A stretch of DNA of 23,689 bases from Streptosporangiaceae bacterium (GTDB taxonomy: Bacteria; Actinomycetota; Actinomycetes; Streptosporangiales; Streptosporangiaceae). The notes beneath the pieces were generated by a model that worked only from the letters and a program-made list of their open reading frames with translations, was not told the DNA's origin and ran no database searches. The stretch spans positions 1 through 23,689 of the forward strand of contig JASHOI010000672.1 of NCBI GenBank assembly GCA_030041195.1. The letters are read 5' to 3'. Numbering within the stretch: the stretch's first letter is position 1; each line of letters opens with the position of its first letter. Shown here piece after piece: positions 14,766-21,478 of this stretch. Made by a program: the position numbers and the translations under genes.

Positions 14766-15746
14766 ATGGATCTCCCTCGCCGCGGGCTCCCGCCTACTGC
14801 CGACGGTGACCCGTCCGGCCAGGGCACCGGCTTCGCCCTGCTCGGCCAGGCCCTGCTGAGCTGTGCCGCCGGGCGCCAGTCCGGCGCGCTGCGCGTCACC
14901 GGCGAGCCTGGCGGCACCGTTCACGTCGTGGACGGCGGTGTCGCGGCGATCGACACGCCCGGCGCTCCGGGCCCGGAGGTGGTGCTGCTGCGTTCTGGCC
15001 GGGTCCCCGAGCCGGGCTGGCAAGATGCCTTCGCGGTCGCGGCAGCCGACGGCCGGATGACCGCGGAGCTTGTCCGCCGCGGTCTCATCGGAAGCGGCCA
15101 GCTCGAAGTGGTGCTCCGCGCTGCCCTGGCCGATTCCATGTTCGCGTTGATGAGCGGGCAGGTCGATGAGTGCCAGATGGAGCCGGCCGCGACTGCCTGC
15201 CTGCTCCCGCTCGAGCCGCCCGCCGAGCCCGACTGGCTGTTGTCCGAGGCTTCGCGGCGGCTGCGGGTGCTGGCCTCGATGCCCAACCGGATAGAGCACG
15301 ACCGGGACCGGGTACTGCGCGGGCACCGGGCGCCGCCGGTCGGGTCCGCCCTCGACGGCGGCCAGGAAGGGATCCTCGCCCTGGCGAATGGCCGGCGGAC
15401 CGCCCGCGACATGGCCTTCTCCCTGGGATGGGGCGTTTACGCGCTGACGCTGGAATTTATCCGGATGCAGGAGGCCGACCTTCTCACGGTGGGCTCAAGG
15501 CGCAGCGTAACCCGTGACCAGCAGCGTGATCCGGTCCCCGCGGGCGGGCCGCACGGCCTGCCCGCCGACGACGTGAGGGCTGCCGACGACCAGGTCCCGG
15601 CGTTGCCGCGGCGCCGCAAGCCGAGCGGCGGGCAGTCACGCCGACCCCAGCCGGCCGGCCAGCCTGGCAACTCCTCTGCCCTGCTCCGGCTGCTGCGCCC
15701 GGGTGCCACCGCCGATCCTGAACCACGCGGAAACGAAAGAGACTGA
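14766..15746 (+). CDS. DUF4388-like (PATAN-type) protein with disordered tail
   Basis: 326 residues. An opening domain (about 22-150) has the DUF4388 plan: ALLGQALLSCAAGRQSGALR, then GTVHVVDGGVAAIDTP, then a helical part (LIGSGQLEVVLRAALADSMF). A second helical segment at about 200-245 (EGILALANGRRTARDMAFSL then YALTLEFIRMQEADLLTVG) resembles the winged-helix part found after such domains. Residues from about 250 are Pro, Arg and Gln-rich and likely disordered. In other bacteria DUF4388 proteins occur with roadblock, response-regulator and GTPase systems, as scaffolds or regulators. It starts two bases after one roadblock gene and ends 14 bases before another, so all three are one operon. The function is unknown; the family name is by pattern only, with moderate certainty. 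Confidence 0.62.
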   Translation: MDLPRRGLPPTADGDPSGQGTGFALLGQALLSCAAGRQSGALRVTGEPGGTVHVVDGGVAAIDTPGAPGPEVVLLRSGRVPEPGWQDAFAVAAADGRMTAELVRRGLIGSGQLEVVLRAALADSMFALMSGQVDECQMEPAATACLLPLEPPAEPDWLLSEASRRLRVLASMPNRIEHDRDRVLRGHRAPPVGSALDGGQEGILALANGRRTARDMAFSLGWGVYALTLEFIRMQEADLLTVGSRRSVTRDQQRDPVPAGGPHGLPADDVRAADDQVPALPRRRKPSGGQSRRPQPAGQPGNSSALLRLLRPGATADPEPRGNERD

Positions 15747-15760
15747 CGAAGGGGGCGCCG

Positions 15761-16966
15761 ATGGCCGAGGACGCGCTGCTCGCCGAGATGCGGGCGTTGC
15801 GGGACCGCGTGGTGGGAATCGCCGACACGGCGCTGGCCAGCCGCGACGGGCTGATCATCAGAGCGGACACCGGAGACATCGAGCCCGAATACCTGGCCGC
15901 GATGGCGGCGGCGGCGCTCGGCGTTGGCCACCGCATGGCAGCCGAGGTCGGCAAGGGCACGCTGCACGAGGTCGTGACCCGCAGCAGTGGCGGCTACGTC
16001 GCGACCTACGCGGTCGGTGCCACCGCCCTGCTGGTGCTCGTTGGCGATGCCGGCCTGGACAGCGTGCGGCTGCACCGCGAGTCCCAGATCACGATCAAGA
16101 ACCTCGCACTGCTGCTGGCCGGAAACGAGCCGGGATCGAGCGCGATCGCGGGATTACCCCCGCCGGCCTCCGCCGAACCACGCCGTCACCTGGCCCAGCC
16201 CGCCGATTTCGGCGGTGAACCGGTCCCCCGCCCGGACTGGCACCATGGGCCCGAGCGCTCCGGACAGCACGATCTCGCCGGCCCGGAGCGGCTGGCCGTA
16301 CGAGCGGGCGGCCGAGGCCAGCCAGGCGACCGCGATGGCCGGGTGGCCGAGGCAGGCCGCGCCGGATCCGGCGGACACCTCCTGACCGCCGCGCCGCAGC
16401 CGCATCGGGCAGGCCGCCAGGTCCAGGCCCGCGGGCGGATGGCGCTCCGGCCCCACCATGAACAGCCCCGACGACGCGTTGTCGGCGACGGTGTCGACGA
16501 TGGAGATGTCCCAGCCCGCGACGCGGCTGTCCACGATCTCCAGCGCCGCGGCCAGCGATCCGGTCGCTGCCAGCACGTCGCCGGGACCTATGTCCGGGCC
16601 ATCCAGATCGCCTTCGAGCATGAACGCTATCTCCGCCTCGATCTTGGGCTGCAGCAGCCGTCCGGCGTCGACGGGTTCGCCCGCCGGGCAGGCCATCGAC
16701 GACAGCAGCGTGCCGAAGTCGGGCTGGCCGACGCCGAGCTGGGCCTGCACCGCCGGGCTGGTCAGGCCGATCTTGCGGCCGACGACGCTGTCCCCGGCCG
16801 CTACCCGCCCGGCGACCCAGGCGGCCTGGACCGCGTACGCGGCGCCGACGTCTCCGTCGGGCAGCAGCGTGCGCACGGGCTCGCAGGGGCGCCGGGTGGC
16901 GCGGGCGCCGGCCAGACGCTCCAGCGCCAGGGTGGCCGACGTGCCCAGGGACGGTACCGCGACTGA
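15761..16966 (+). CDS. Roadblock/LC7-domain protein (third of three) with an abnormal open 3' extension
   Basis: The first 130 residues are a clean roadblock domain: ALLAEMRALRDRVVGIADTA, LASRDGLIIRADTG, a helix (LAAMAAAALGVGHRMAAEV), strands (LHEVVTRSSGGYVATYAV then ATALLVLVGD) and a closing helix (RESQITIKNLALLLAGNE). A domain-sized protein would stop near 16150. Instead the frame stays open to 16966, adding about 270 residues of Pro, Arg, Gly and Gln-rich sequence that lies exactly antisense to the hydratase gene, where the opposite strand is clearly coding. So the protein-like part is 15761 to about 16150, and the rest is probably not a designed domain. AGGGGG lies 5 bases before the ATG. 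A lost stop, a junction between two regions, or a real antisense read-through are possible. Confidence 0.6.
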   Translation: MAEDALLAEMRALRDRVVGIADTALASRDGLIIRADTGDIEPEYLAAMAAAALGVGHRMAAEVGKGTLHEVVTRSSGGYVATYAVGATALLVLVGDAGLDSVRLHRESQITIKNLALLLAGNEPGSSAIAGLPPPASAEPRRHLAQPADFGGEPVPRPDWHHGPERSGQHDLAGPERLAVRAGGRGQPGDRDGRVAEAGRAGSGGHLLTAAPQPHRAGRQVQARGRMALRPHHEQPRRRVVGDGVDDGDVPARDAAVHDLQRRGQRSGRCQHVAGTYVRAIQIAFEHERYLRLDLGLQQPSGVDGFARRAGHRRQQRAEVGLADAELGLHRRAGQADLAADDAVPGRYPPGDPGGLDRVRGADVSVGQQRAHGLAGAPGGAGAGQTLQRQGGRRAQGRYRD

Positions 16967-16969
16967 CAT
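16154..16969 (-). CDS. mhpD: 2-keto-4-pentenoate hydratase, MhpD-like
   Basis: 271 residues, near the 269 of E. coli MhpD. GRKIGLTSPAVQAQLGVGQP carries the Lys66 region; the metal ligands are the Glu111 and Glu113 pair in PKIEAEIAF and Glu144 in ALEIVDSR. GDRFTAEIGGLG closes the fumarylacetoacetate-hydrolase-like fold. It adds water to 2-hydroxypenta-2,4-dienoate to give 4-hydroxy-2-oxovalerate, the step after MhpC. GAGGTGG precedes the ATG; the start overlaps the stop of the dioxygenase gene by one base (TGATG), so expression is coupled. Its stop (TAA) lies at the boundary with the third roadblock gene. The aldolase and aldehyde dehydrogenase (MhpE, MhpF) that would use its product are not in this window. 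Confidence 0.9.
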   Translation of the reverse strand: MSVAVPSLGTSATLALERLAGARATRRPCEPVRTLLPDGDVGAAYAVQAAWVAGRVAAGDSVVGRKIGLTSPAVQAQLGVGQPDFGTLLSSMACPAGEPVDAGRLLQPKIEAEIAFMLEGDLDGPDIGPGDVLAATGSLAAALEIVDSRVAGWDISIVDTVADNASSGLFMVGPERHPPAGLDLAACPMRLRRGGQEVSAGSGAACLGHPAIAVAWLASAARSYGQPLRAGEIVLSGALGPMVPVRAGDRFTAEIGGLGQVTAWFGGGRRG

Positions 16970-17901
16970 CAGGCCACCTCGAAAGTCGTGCCGATACCCA
17001 TGCCGGTAACCCATTCCGGTACCGGTTCGTAGCTCGTCCACACCAGCGGGCGGGCGGCTGCGGCGAAGCCGATCAGCCAGGTGCGGATCTCGTGGCCGCC
17101 GCTGCCGGCCCGTTCTTCCAGCCCCTCGTCGCCCAGGTCCGTCACCGGGTCGAGGTCGGCCGTGACCAGCTGCTTGAGGAACCAGGAGTCCCAGGCCGCG
17201 TTGACCGGCGCGTCCGGGTTCCCGCCCAGCGCGCGGACACCGGGCTCGCGGGCGGCCGAGAACGCCCGCACGTCGCGCCGGCCATGGATCACCGCGGCGC
17301 GGCGCTCAGCCGGGACCGACTCGTCACGCGGATCGTTAGACGGCAGCCAGTGCGACAGCCCACCGCTCGCCACGATCAGCACCCGCCCGGCGTCGGCGCC
17401 CCGGATCGCCGCCCCCAGCGACCGGCCGAGCGCCACGCAGCGGGGCATCGACGGCAAGGGAGGCGCGGCGGTGTTCACGACCAGCGGGACCAGCGGAAGG
17501 TCGGACTGGCCACGAATCATGTCGTAGCCCTGCACGATGCCGTGGTCGACGGTGAGCGCGTAGGACAGCGCCACGTCGAACCCGTCACGGGCCAGCCCGT
17601 CGCGGATGGACCAGGCAAGCGACGACACCACCGGCAGCGGGCCGCGGCGGCTGCCGAAGTCCCCGAACGCCTCGGCCTCCGCCACGCCCAGCACGAACGG
17701 CGGCATCACGTCGTAGAAGTTCGTGTGGAAGTGGTCTGGGCCGATGACCACGAGCGCGTCGGGGGCCAGCGCGGCGGCCGAGGCGGCGGCCCGGCCGGCG
17801 TCGGCCAGGAACCGGCCGCCCGGTGCCGCGGTGCTCGGCGGCGGCAGCATGGTCGCGAACGGCGAGTGCGAGATGCCGACCATGCCGATGATCTCGCTCA
17901 C
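16969..17901 (-). CDS. mhpB: Class III extradiol ring-cleavage dioxygenase, MhpB-like
   Basis: 310 residues from a GTG at 17901, close to E. coli MhpB (314). I recognise a near line-by-line match to that enzyme: GISHSPF (His12), GPDHFHTNFYDVMPPFVLGV (Asp56-His57), VDHG (His120), SGGLSH (His184), HEIRTWLIGFAA and PVPEWVTGMG near the end. These include the two His residues corresponding to the ones shown to matter in MhpB. The Fe(II) enzyme opens the ring of a 2,3-dihydroxyphenylpropionate-like catechol next to the hydroxyls. The start overlaps the hydrolase stop by GTGA. The substrate may differ from the E. coli one, since no MhpA-type hydroxylase is nearby and the cluster carries other oxygenase-like genes. 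Confidence 0.93.
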   Translation of the reverse strand: MSEIIGMVGISHSPFATMLPPPSTAAPGGRFLADAGRAAASAAALAPDALVVIGPDHFHTNFYDVMPPFVLGVAEAEAFGDFGSRRGPLPVVSSLAWSIRDGLARDGFDVALSYALTVDHGIVQGYDMIRGQSDLPLVPLVVNTAAPPLPSMPRCVALGRSLGAAIRGADAGRVLIVASGGLSHWLPSNDPRDESVPAERRAAVIHGRRDVRAFSAAREPGVRALGGNPDAPVNAAWDSWFLKQLVTADLDPVTDLGDEGLEERAGSGGHEIRTWLIGFAAAARPLVWTSYEPVPEWVTGMGIGTTFEVA

Positions 17902-18776
17902 GGGGTCACCGCGCCGCGCAGCAGGAAGTCGCGGTGCACGCGCAGGTACTCCTCGCGCTTCTCCCACTGCGGCCAGTGGCCGGCGTCGTTGATCACGTAC
18001 AGCCGGGCGTCCGGCAGCCAGCCGAGCAGCATCGCCGCCTCGTCCAGCCCGCCGGTGGGATCGTGGTCGGTCCACAGCAGCAGCGTCGGTGACCCGATCT
18101 TCCCGACCCAGCCCGGATCCCAGGCGAAGTCCTTCCGGATCTCGGGGTCCTGCAGCACGAGCGTGTTGCCGATCGCGCGCAGGAACCCGGGGCGGCTGTA
18201 GACGGCGCGGCGCAAGTTGACCAGCTCGTCGGTGACCATCTCGGTGTGGTGGAACAGGAACTCGACGCGACGGCGCACGGTCGCGTCGCTCGGGTCACGG
18301 ACCGCGGCGAGCGTGCTGTCCCGCAGCCGGGTCATGACCTCGGGCTTGTTGGCGATGTTGCCCGGGGTGTTGAGCACGAGCCGGCCGACGCGCTCGGAGT
18401 AGTGCGCGGCGGCCCACGCGGCGACCCAGCCGCCCAGCGATTCGCCGGACAGGTGCGCGGTGCCGATATCCAGCGCGTCCAGCAGCCCGATCAGGTGATC
18501 GGTGAGCACGTCGATGGTGTACGGCCGGTCGGGCAGGTCCGACCAGCCGTGGCCGACCATGTCGTAGGCCGTGACCCGGAAGTCCGCGGCCAGGCCCGCG
18601 ATATCGCGGGCGTAGGCCTCCAGGTGGCCGCCGGTGCCGTGCAGCAGCACCAGGTCCGGGCCGGCGCCGGCGCGCAGCACGCGGGTGCGCACGCCGCGCA
18701 CGTCGACGTGGCGCAGCTCGTGGCCGGTGTCGGCCAGCTCGGCCCAGATGCTGATGTGCTCGGGCAGGTCATTCAT
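17898..18776 (-). CDS. mhpC: Meta-cleavage product hydrolase, MhpC-like alpha/beta hydrolase
   Basis: 292 residues, near the 288 of MhpC. The oxyanion loop HGTGG (46-50), the nucleophile elbow SGESLGG (Ser113), Asp239 in TDHDPTG and His267 in DAGHWPQWE form a complete catalytic triad. AYDMVGHGWSDLPDRPYT is the typical strand before the cap region. The enzyme cleaves the C-C bond of the ring-opened product, giving 2-hydroxypenta-2,4-dienoate for the hydratase and a side-chain acid. GGAGAGGA lies upstream of the ATG. Its start overlaps the cupin stop by ATGA and its stop overlaps the dioxygenase start, so it sits in the middle of a five-gene coupled operon. Confidence 0.9.
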   Translation of the reverse strand: MNDLPEHISIWAELADTGHELRHVDVRGVRTRVLRAGAGPDLVLLHGTGGHLEAYARDIAGLAADFRVTAYDMVGHGWSDLPDRPYTIDVLTDHLIGLLDALDIGTAHLSGESLGGWVAAWAAAHYSERVGRLVLNTPGNIANKPEVMTRLRDSTLAAVRDPSDATVRRRVEFLFHHTEMVTDELVNLRRAVYSRPGFLRAIGNTLVLQDPEIRKDFAWDPGWVGKIGSPTLLLWTDHDPTGGLDEAAMLLGWLPDARLYVINDAGHWPQWEKREEYLRVHRDFLLRGAVTP

Positions 18777-19276
18777 GACTGGTCCTCTCCGAATCGGGCA
18801 CGAGCCTCGGCGACGCTGCACAGGCCCGCGCTCTGCCGCCGGCCGACGCCCAGCGCCTGCAGCAGCCGGGAGTTCTCGATCGTGAGGAACTCGACCGGTT
18901 CGCCGGCCGAGTCGTTGTAGTGGCGGTGCCAGGTCCACGGCGGCGTGTAGATGAAGTCGCCGGCCGCCCAGGTGACCGTGTCGTCCTCGATGTCGCTGTG
19001 ACCGCGGCCAGCGAGGACGTAGTGCACCGTCTCGTGGTGGTGCCGTTGCATGTCCGAGCTCTGGCCAGCCGGGATCGTCTGCCGGAACAGCTCGAACGTG
19101 ACGGTCGGCAGCCGTCCGGCGACCGCCAGCGTGGTCGGGTTGTGCACCTGCCCGGCCGGGAGTGTCTCCAGCTCGGTGGCGTGCACCACGGCCGGGCGGG
19201 CGGTGCCCGGGCGGACGGTGCCGCTGATCGCGCCGAGGAACTCGCCCATGTCGAAGCCTGCGCCAGACAGTCCCAT
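18773..19276 (-). CDS. Cupin-domain protein, gentisate dioxygenase-like motif
   Basis: 167 residues. The single cupin barrel has MQRHHHETVHYVLAGRGHS (His79-81 and Glu82), WAAGDFIYTPPWTWHRHY (His117, His119) and FLTIENSRLLQALG. The PPWTWHRHYN pattern is like that of gentisate and hydroxynaphthoate 1,2-dioxygenases, but those enzymes have two barrels (about 350 residues), so this one is at most half-length. It could be a small dioxygenase, an isomerase or a metal-binding accessory. It lies second in the meta-cleavage operon; the start touches the SDR stop (TGATG). The ATG at 19276 is preferred; one further in (MGEF) is possible. Confidence 0.82.
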   Translation of the reverse strand: MGLSGAGFDMGEFLGAISGTVRPGTARPAVVHATELETLPAGQVHNPTTLAVAGRLPTVTFELFRQTIPAGQSSDMQRHHHETVHYVLAGRGHSDIEDDTVTWAAGDFIYTPPWTWHRHYNDSAGEPVEFLTIENSRLLQALGVGRRQSAGLCSVAEARARFGEDQS

Positions 19277-20043
19277 CAGAACGTCTCCGTTCTTCCTCCG
19301 TCGACGGTGAGCACGGTCCCGTTGATGTACCCGGCGTCGGCGGACGCCAGGAACGCGACCGCCGCGGCGACCTCGTCCGGGGTGCCTGGGCGGCCGGCCG
19401 GGACCGCGGCCGTGTCCTCCGCGTCCACCTCGGCGACCGGCCGGGCGGTCCGCGCGGCCCGCGCGCCCAGCACGTCGCGGCGGCGCTGGGTGTCGGTGGC
19501 CCCGGGGGCGACGCAGTTGACGGTGACGCCGTCGGCGGCGTACTCCCGGGACAGCAGCTTCGCCGCGGCGGTGACCGCAGCCCGCAGCACTACCGAGATC
19601 GCCAGGTCCGGCTGGGGCTGGCGGACCGTGGCGGAGGTCACGAACACCACCCTGCCGAAGCCGTGGGACGCCATGCACGGCAGCGCCAGCCGGGCCAGCC
19701 GCAGCGGCCCGAGCAGCAGCAGCTCGGCACCGGCTCGCCAGGCCTCGTCGGCGGCGTCGAGGATCCGGCCGGGCGGCGGGCCGCCGGCGTTGAGCACCAG
19801 CACGTCCGGCGCGCCGTACCTGGCGGTCACCGCGTCCATCGCCGCCTCCGCAGCGCCCGCCGCGGCGATGTCGCTGACCAGGGTGCCGACCGCAGCCCGC
19901 TTCCCCAGCGCCGCGGCCGCCTTCTCGAGCGGCTCGGGGTGGCGGCCGCTGATCACGACGCGGTGCGTCGGCGCGAGGCGCCGGGCGATCGCGAAGCCGA
20001 TGCCGGTGGCCCCGCCGCCGATCAGCGCGGTCGGTACGGTGAT
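19276..20043 (-). CDS. Atypical SDR lacking the Tyr-Lys pair, first gene of the meta-cleavage operon
   Basis: About 255 residues from the first position that looks like an SDR. The cofactor loop is ALIGGGATGIGFAIAR, LVLNAGG follows, then VFVTSATV (Ser about 137). Where a classical SDR has Tyr-x3-Lys, this protein has Ser150-x3-Arg154 (ISVVLRAAV), so the usual proton relay is missing. The end has NCVAPGATDT and YINGTVLTVDGGRTE, all SDR-like. The start is odd: no ATG, GTG or TTG lies near the fold start. GGGGAGG is placed 5 bases before an ATC at 20043. The nearest accepted starts are a TTG at 20115 and an ATG at 20151, the latter inside the IclR gene, and both would add poor sequence. The feature start is therefore tentative. 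Confidence 0.72.
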   Translation of the reverse strand: MTVPTALIGGGATGIGFAIARRLAPTHRVVISGRHPEPLEKAAAALGKRAAVGTLVSDIAAAGAAEAAMDAVTARYGAPDVLVLNAGGPPPGRILDAADEAWRAGAELLLLGPLRLARLALPCMASHGFGRVVFVTSATVRQPQPDLAISVVLRAAVTAAAKLLSREYAADGVTVNCVAPGATDTQRRRDVLGARAARTARPVAEVDAEDTAAVPAGRPGTPDEVAAAVAFLASADAGYINGTVLTVDGGRTETF

Positions 20044-20074
20044 GACGGCCTCCCCAGGACTCGCGGGTGATGCG

Positions 20075-20102
20075 TTGCTGGGCTTAGCCTGACCGCTATG
20101 AC
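20075..20102 (+). promoter_or_regulatory. Weak candidate promoter for the IclR gene
   Basis: TTGCTG (20075-20080), 16 bases, then TATGAC (20097-20102). An mRNA start near 20109 would lie just before the ATG at 20118. The region is short and shared with the divergent SDR operon, so IclR self-control is likely, but no clear palindrome is seen. Confidence 0.3.
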
Positions 20103-20117
20103 CCCGCGGAACCAACG

Positions 20118-20909
20118 ATGAGTCCCACTCAGCGGGACGCCGTGCTGGCAAAGGATGTGCTGCCGGAGAGCGGGCTGGACCGGGCGGCGGCGATCCTCGC
20201 TGCCTTCGACGCCGCCCACCGCGAGCTCACGCTCGCGGCCCTGGTCGCCCGGTGCAGCCTGCCCCGCTCGACCACGCATCGGACCGCCGACCGGATGATC
20301 CGGCTCGGCTGGCTGGAGAAGGCCGGCGGCCGGTACCGCATCGGCAACCGGCTGTTCGAGATCGCCAGCCTGGCGCCGATCCGGCTCGAGCTGCGCGAGG
20401 CGGCGCTGCCGTTCCTGCAGGATCTGCACCAGGCCACCAAGATCACCGTGCAGCTTGGCGTGCTCGACGGCACGCAGGTCCTGGTTGTGGAGAAGATCAC
20501 CGGGCACCGGGCCATGCCGATGCTGTCGCAGACCGGCGGCATGATCCCCGCATACTGCTCGGCGCTGGGCCGGGCCATCCTCGCCTACTCACAGCCGGCG
20601 ACCATCGACACCGTACTGGCCGGGCCGCTGGCCCGCCGCACCCCGCGCACCCTGATCAGCAAAGTCGCGATCATGCGGGAGCTGACGGCGGTGCCCGAAC
20701 GCGGCTGGGCGATCGACCGCGAGGAGGGCAACATCGGCGTGAGCTGCGTCGCGGCGCCCATCTTTGGCCCGTCCGGCGACGTTGCCGCGGCGCTGTCGGT
20801 CACCGGCCCCAGCCAGCTGGTGCGGGCCGACCGGATCGGGCCGGCGGTGCGGCTGGCGGCCGCCGCGGCATCCCGTGCCTACAGCCGCCCCCGAGCGCAG
20901 TCCCGCTGA
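20118..20909 (+). CDS. IclR-family transcriptional regulator
   Basis: 263 residues. The N-terminal winged helix-turn-helix is LDRAAAILAAFDAA, LTLAALVARCSLPRSTTHRT and RLGWLEKAGGRYRIG. The C-terminal effector domain covers about 90-255 with VQLGVLDGTQVLVVEKI, PAYCSALGRAILAY, RGWAIDREEGNIGVSCVAAP and AALSVTGP. The length and motif order are those of IclR proteins, which bind small acids and regulate degradation operons; MhpR of E. coli is an IclR member that controls the mhp genes. The position, divergent from the SDR-cupin-mhpCBD operon and ahead of a cupin and a monooxygenase, suggests control of both arms. The effector is unknown, perhaps an aromatic acid. Confidence 0.92.
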   Translation: MSPTQRDAVLAKDVLPESGLDRAAAILAAFDAAHRELTLAALVARCSLPRSTTHRTADRMIRLGWLEKAGGRYRIGNRLFEIASLAPIRLELREAALPFLQDLHQATKITVQLGVLDGTQVLVVEKITGHRAMPMLSQTGGMIPAYCSALGRAILAYSQPATIDTVLAGPLARRTPRTLISKVAIMRELTAVPERGWAIDREEGNIGVSCVAAPIFGPSGDVAAALSVTGPSQLVRADRIGPAVRLAAAAASRAYSRPRAQSR

Positions 20910-21012
20910 GTGAGACACATCGTTGCGGTGCCGGTTGCGCCGCCGCACGCTGTGACATTAACCACCCGGAACGCGCGGTGAGCGGCCCGGTCTGCGACAC
21001 AAGGAGGCGGCG

Positions 21013-21477
21013 ATGACTCTTGGCGGCGGATACATGCTGCCCTCGCGGGAAGGGCACCAGATCGCGGCCATCGGCCTCGGCATCACGATGAAGACCGACG
21101 GCAAGTCCACGCACGACGCGTACTCGCTGTTCGAGTACTCGATCCCGCCACGGACCGACGGACCCCCGGCGCACATCCACACCCGCGAGGACGAGTCGTT
21201 CATCTGCCTGGCCGGCAAGCTCGACGTCTACCTCGGCGGCGAGGACTTCACGCTCGGCGCCGGCGACTACCTGTACCTGCCGCGGGATGTCGTGCACACG
21301 TTCCGCAACACCTACGACGAGGAGTCCCGGGTGATCTCGGTTGTGTCCCCGTCCGGCCTGGAGGGCTACTACCAGGCGCTCGCCGACATGCCGCCGGGCC
21401 CGAAGGACATCAGCAAGATAAAGCAGATCATGGCCGATTTCGGGATCATGCTGCAGCTTCCGCCCGAGGTGAGCTGA
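21013..21477 (+). CDS. Cupin-domain protein (quercetin-dioxygenase-like single barrel)
   Basis: 154 residues with one cupin barrel: PPAHIHTREDESFICLAGKL gives His54, His56 and Glu61, and YLYLPRDVVHTFRN gives His95, a full metal set. The N-terminal MLPSREGHQIAAIG is common in small cupins annotated in degradation clusters. A strong AAGGAGG lies 6 bases before the ATG, and the next gene starts one base after its stop, so it is co-translated with the monooxygenase. No substrate can be assigned. It is one of two different cupins in the degradation cluster. Confidence 0.88.
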   Translation: MTLGGGYMLPSREGHQIAAIGLGITMKTDGKSTHDAYSLFEYSIPPRTDGPPAHIHTREDESFICLAGKLDVYLGGEDFTLGAGDYLYLPRDVVHTFRNTYDEESRVISVVSPSGLEGYYQALADMPPGPKDISKIKQIMADFGIMLQLPPEVS

Positions 21478-21478
21478 G

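Noticed and set aside
16154..16966. Antisense extension of the third roadblock gene as a new protein domain
   Set aside because: The opposite strand is a typical MhpD with metal ligands, so the extension most likely reflects that coding and not a designed domain; kept only as a finding about the missing stop.
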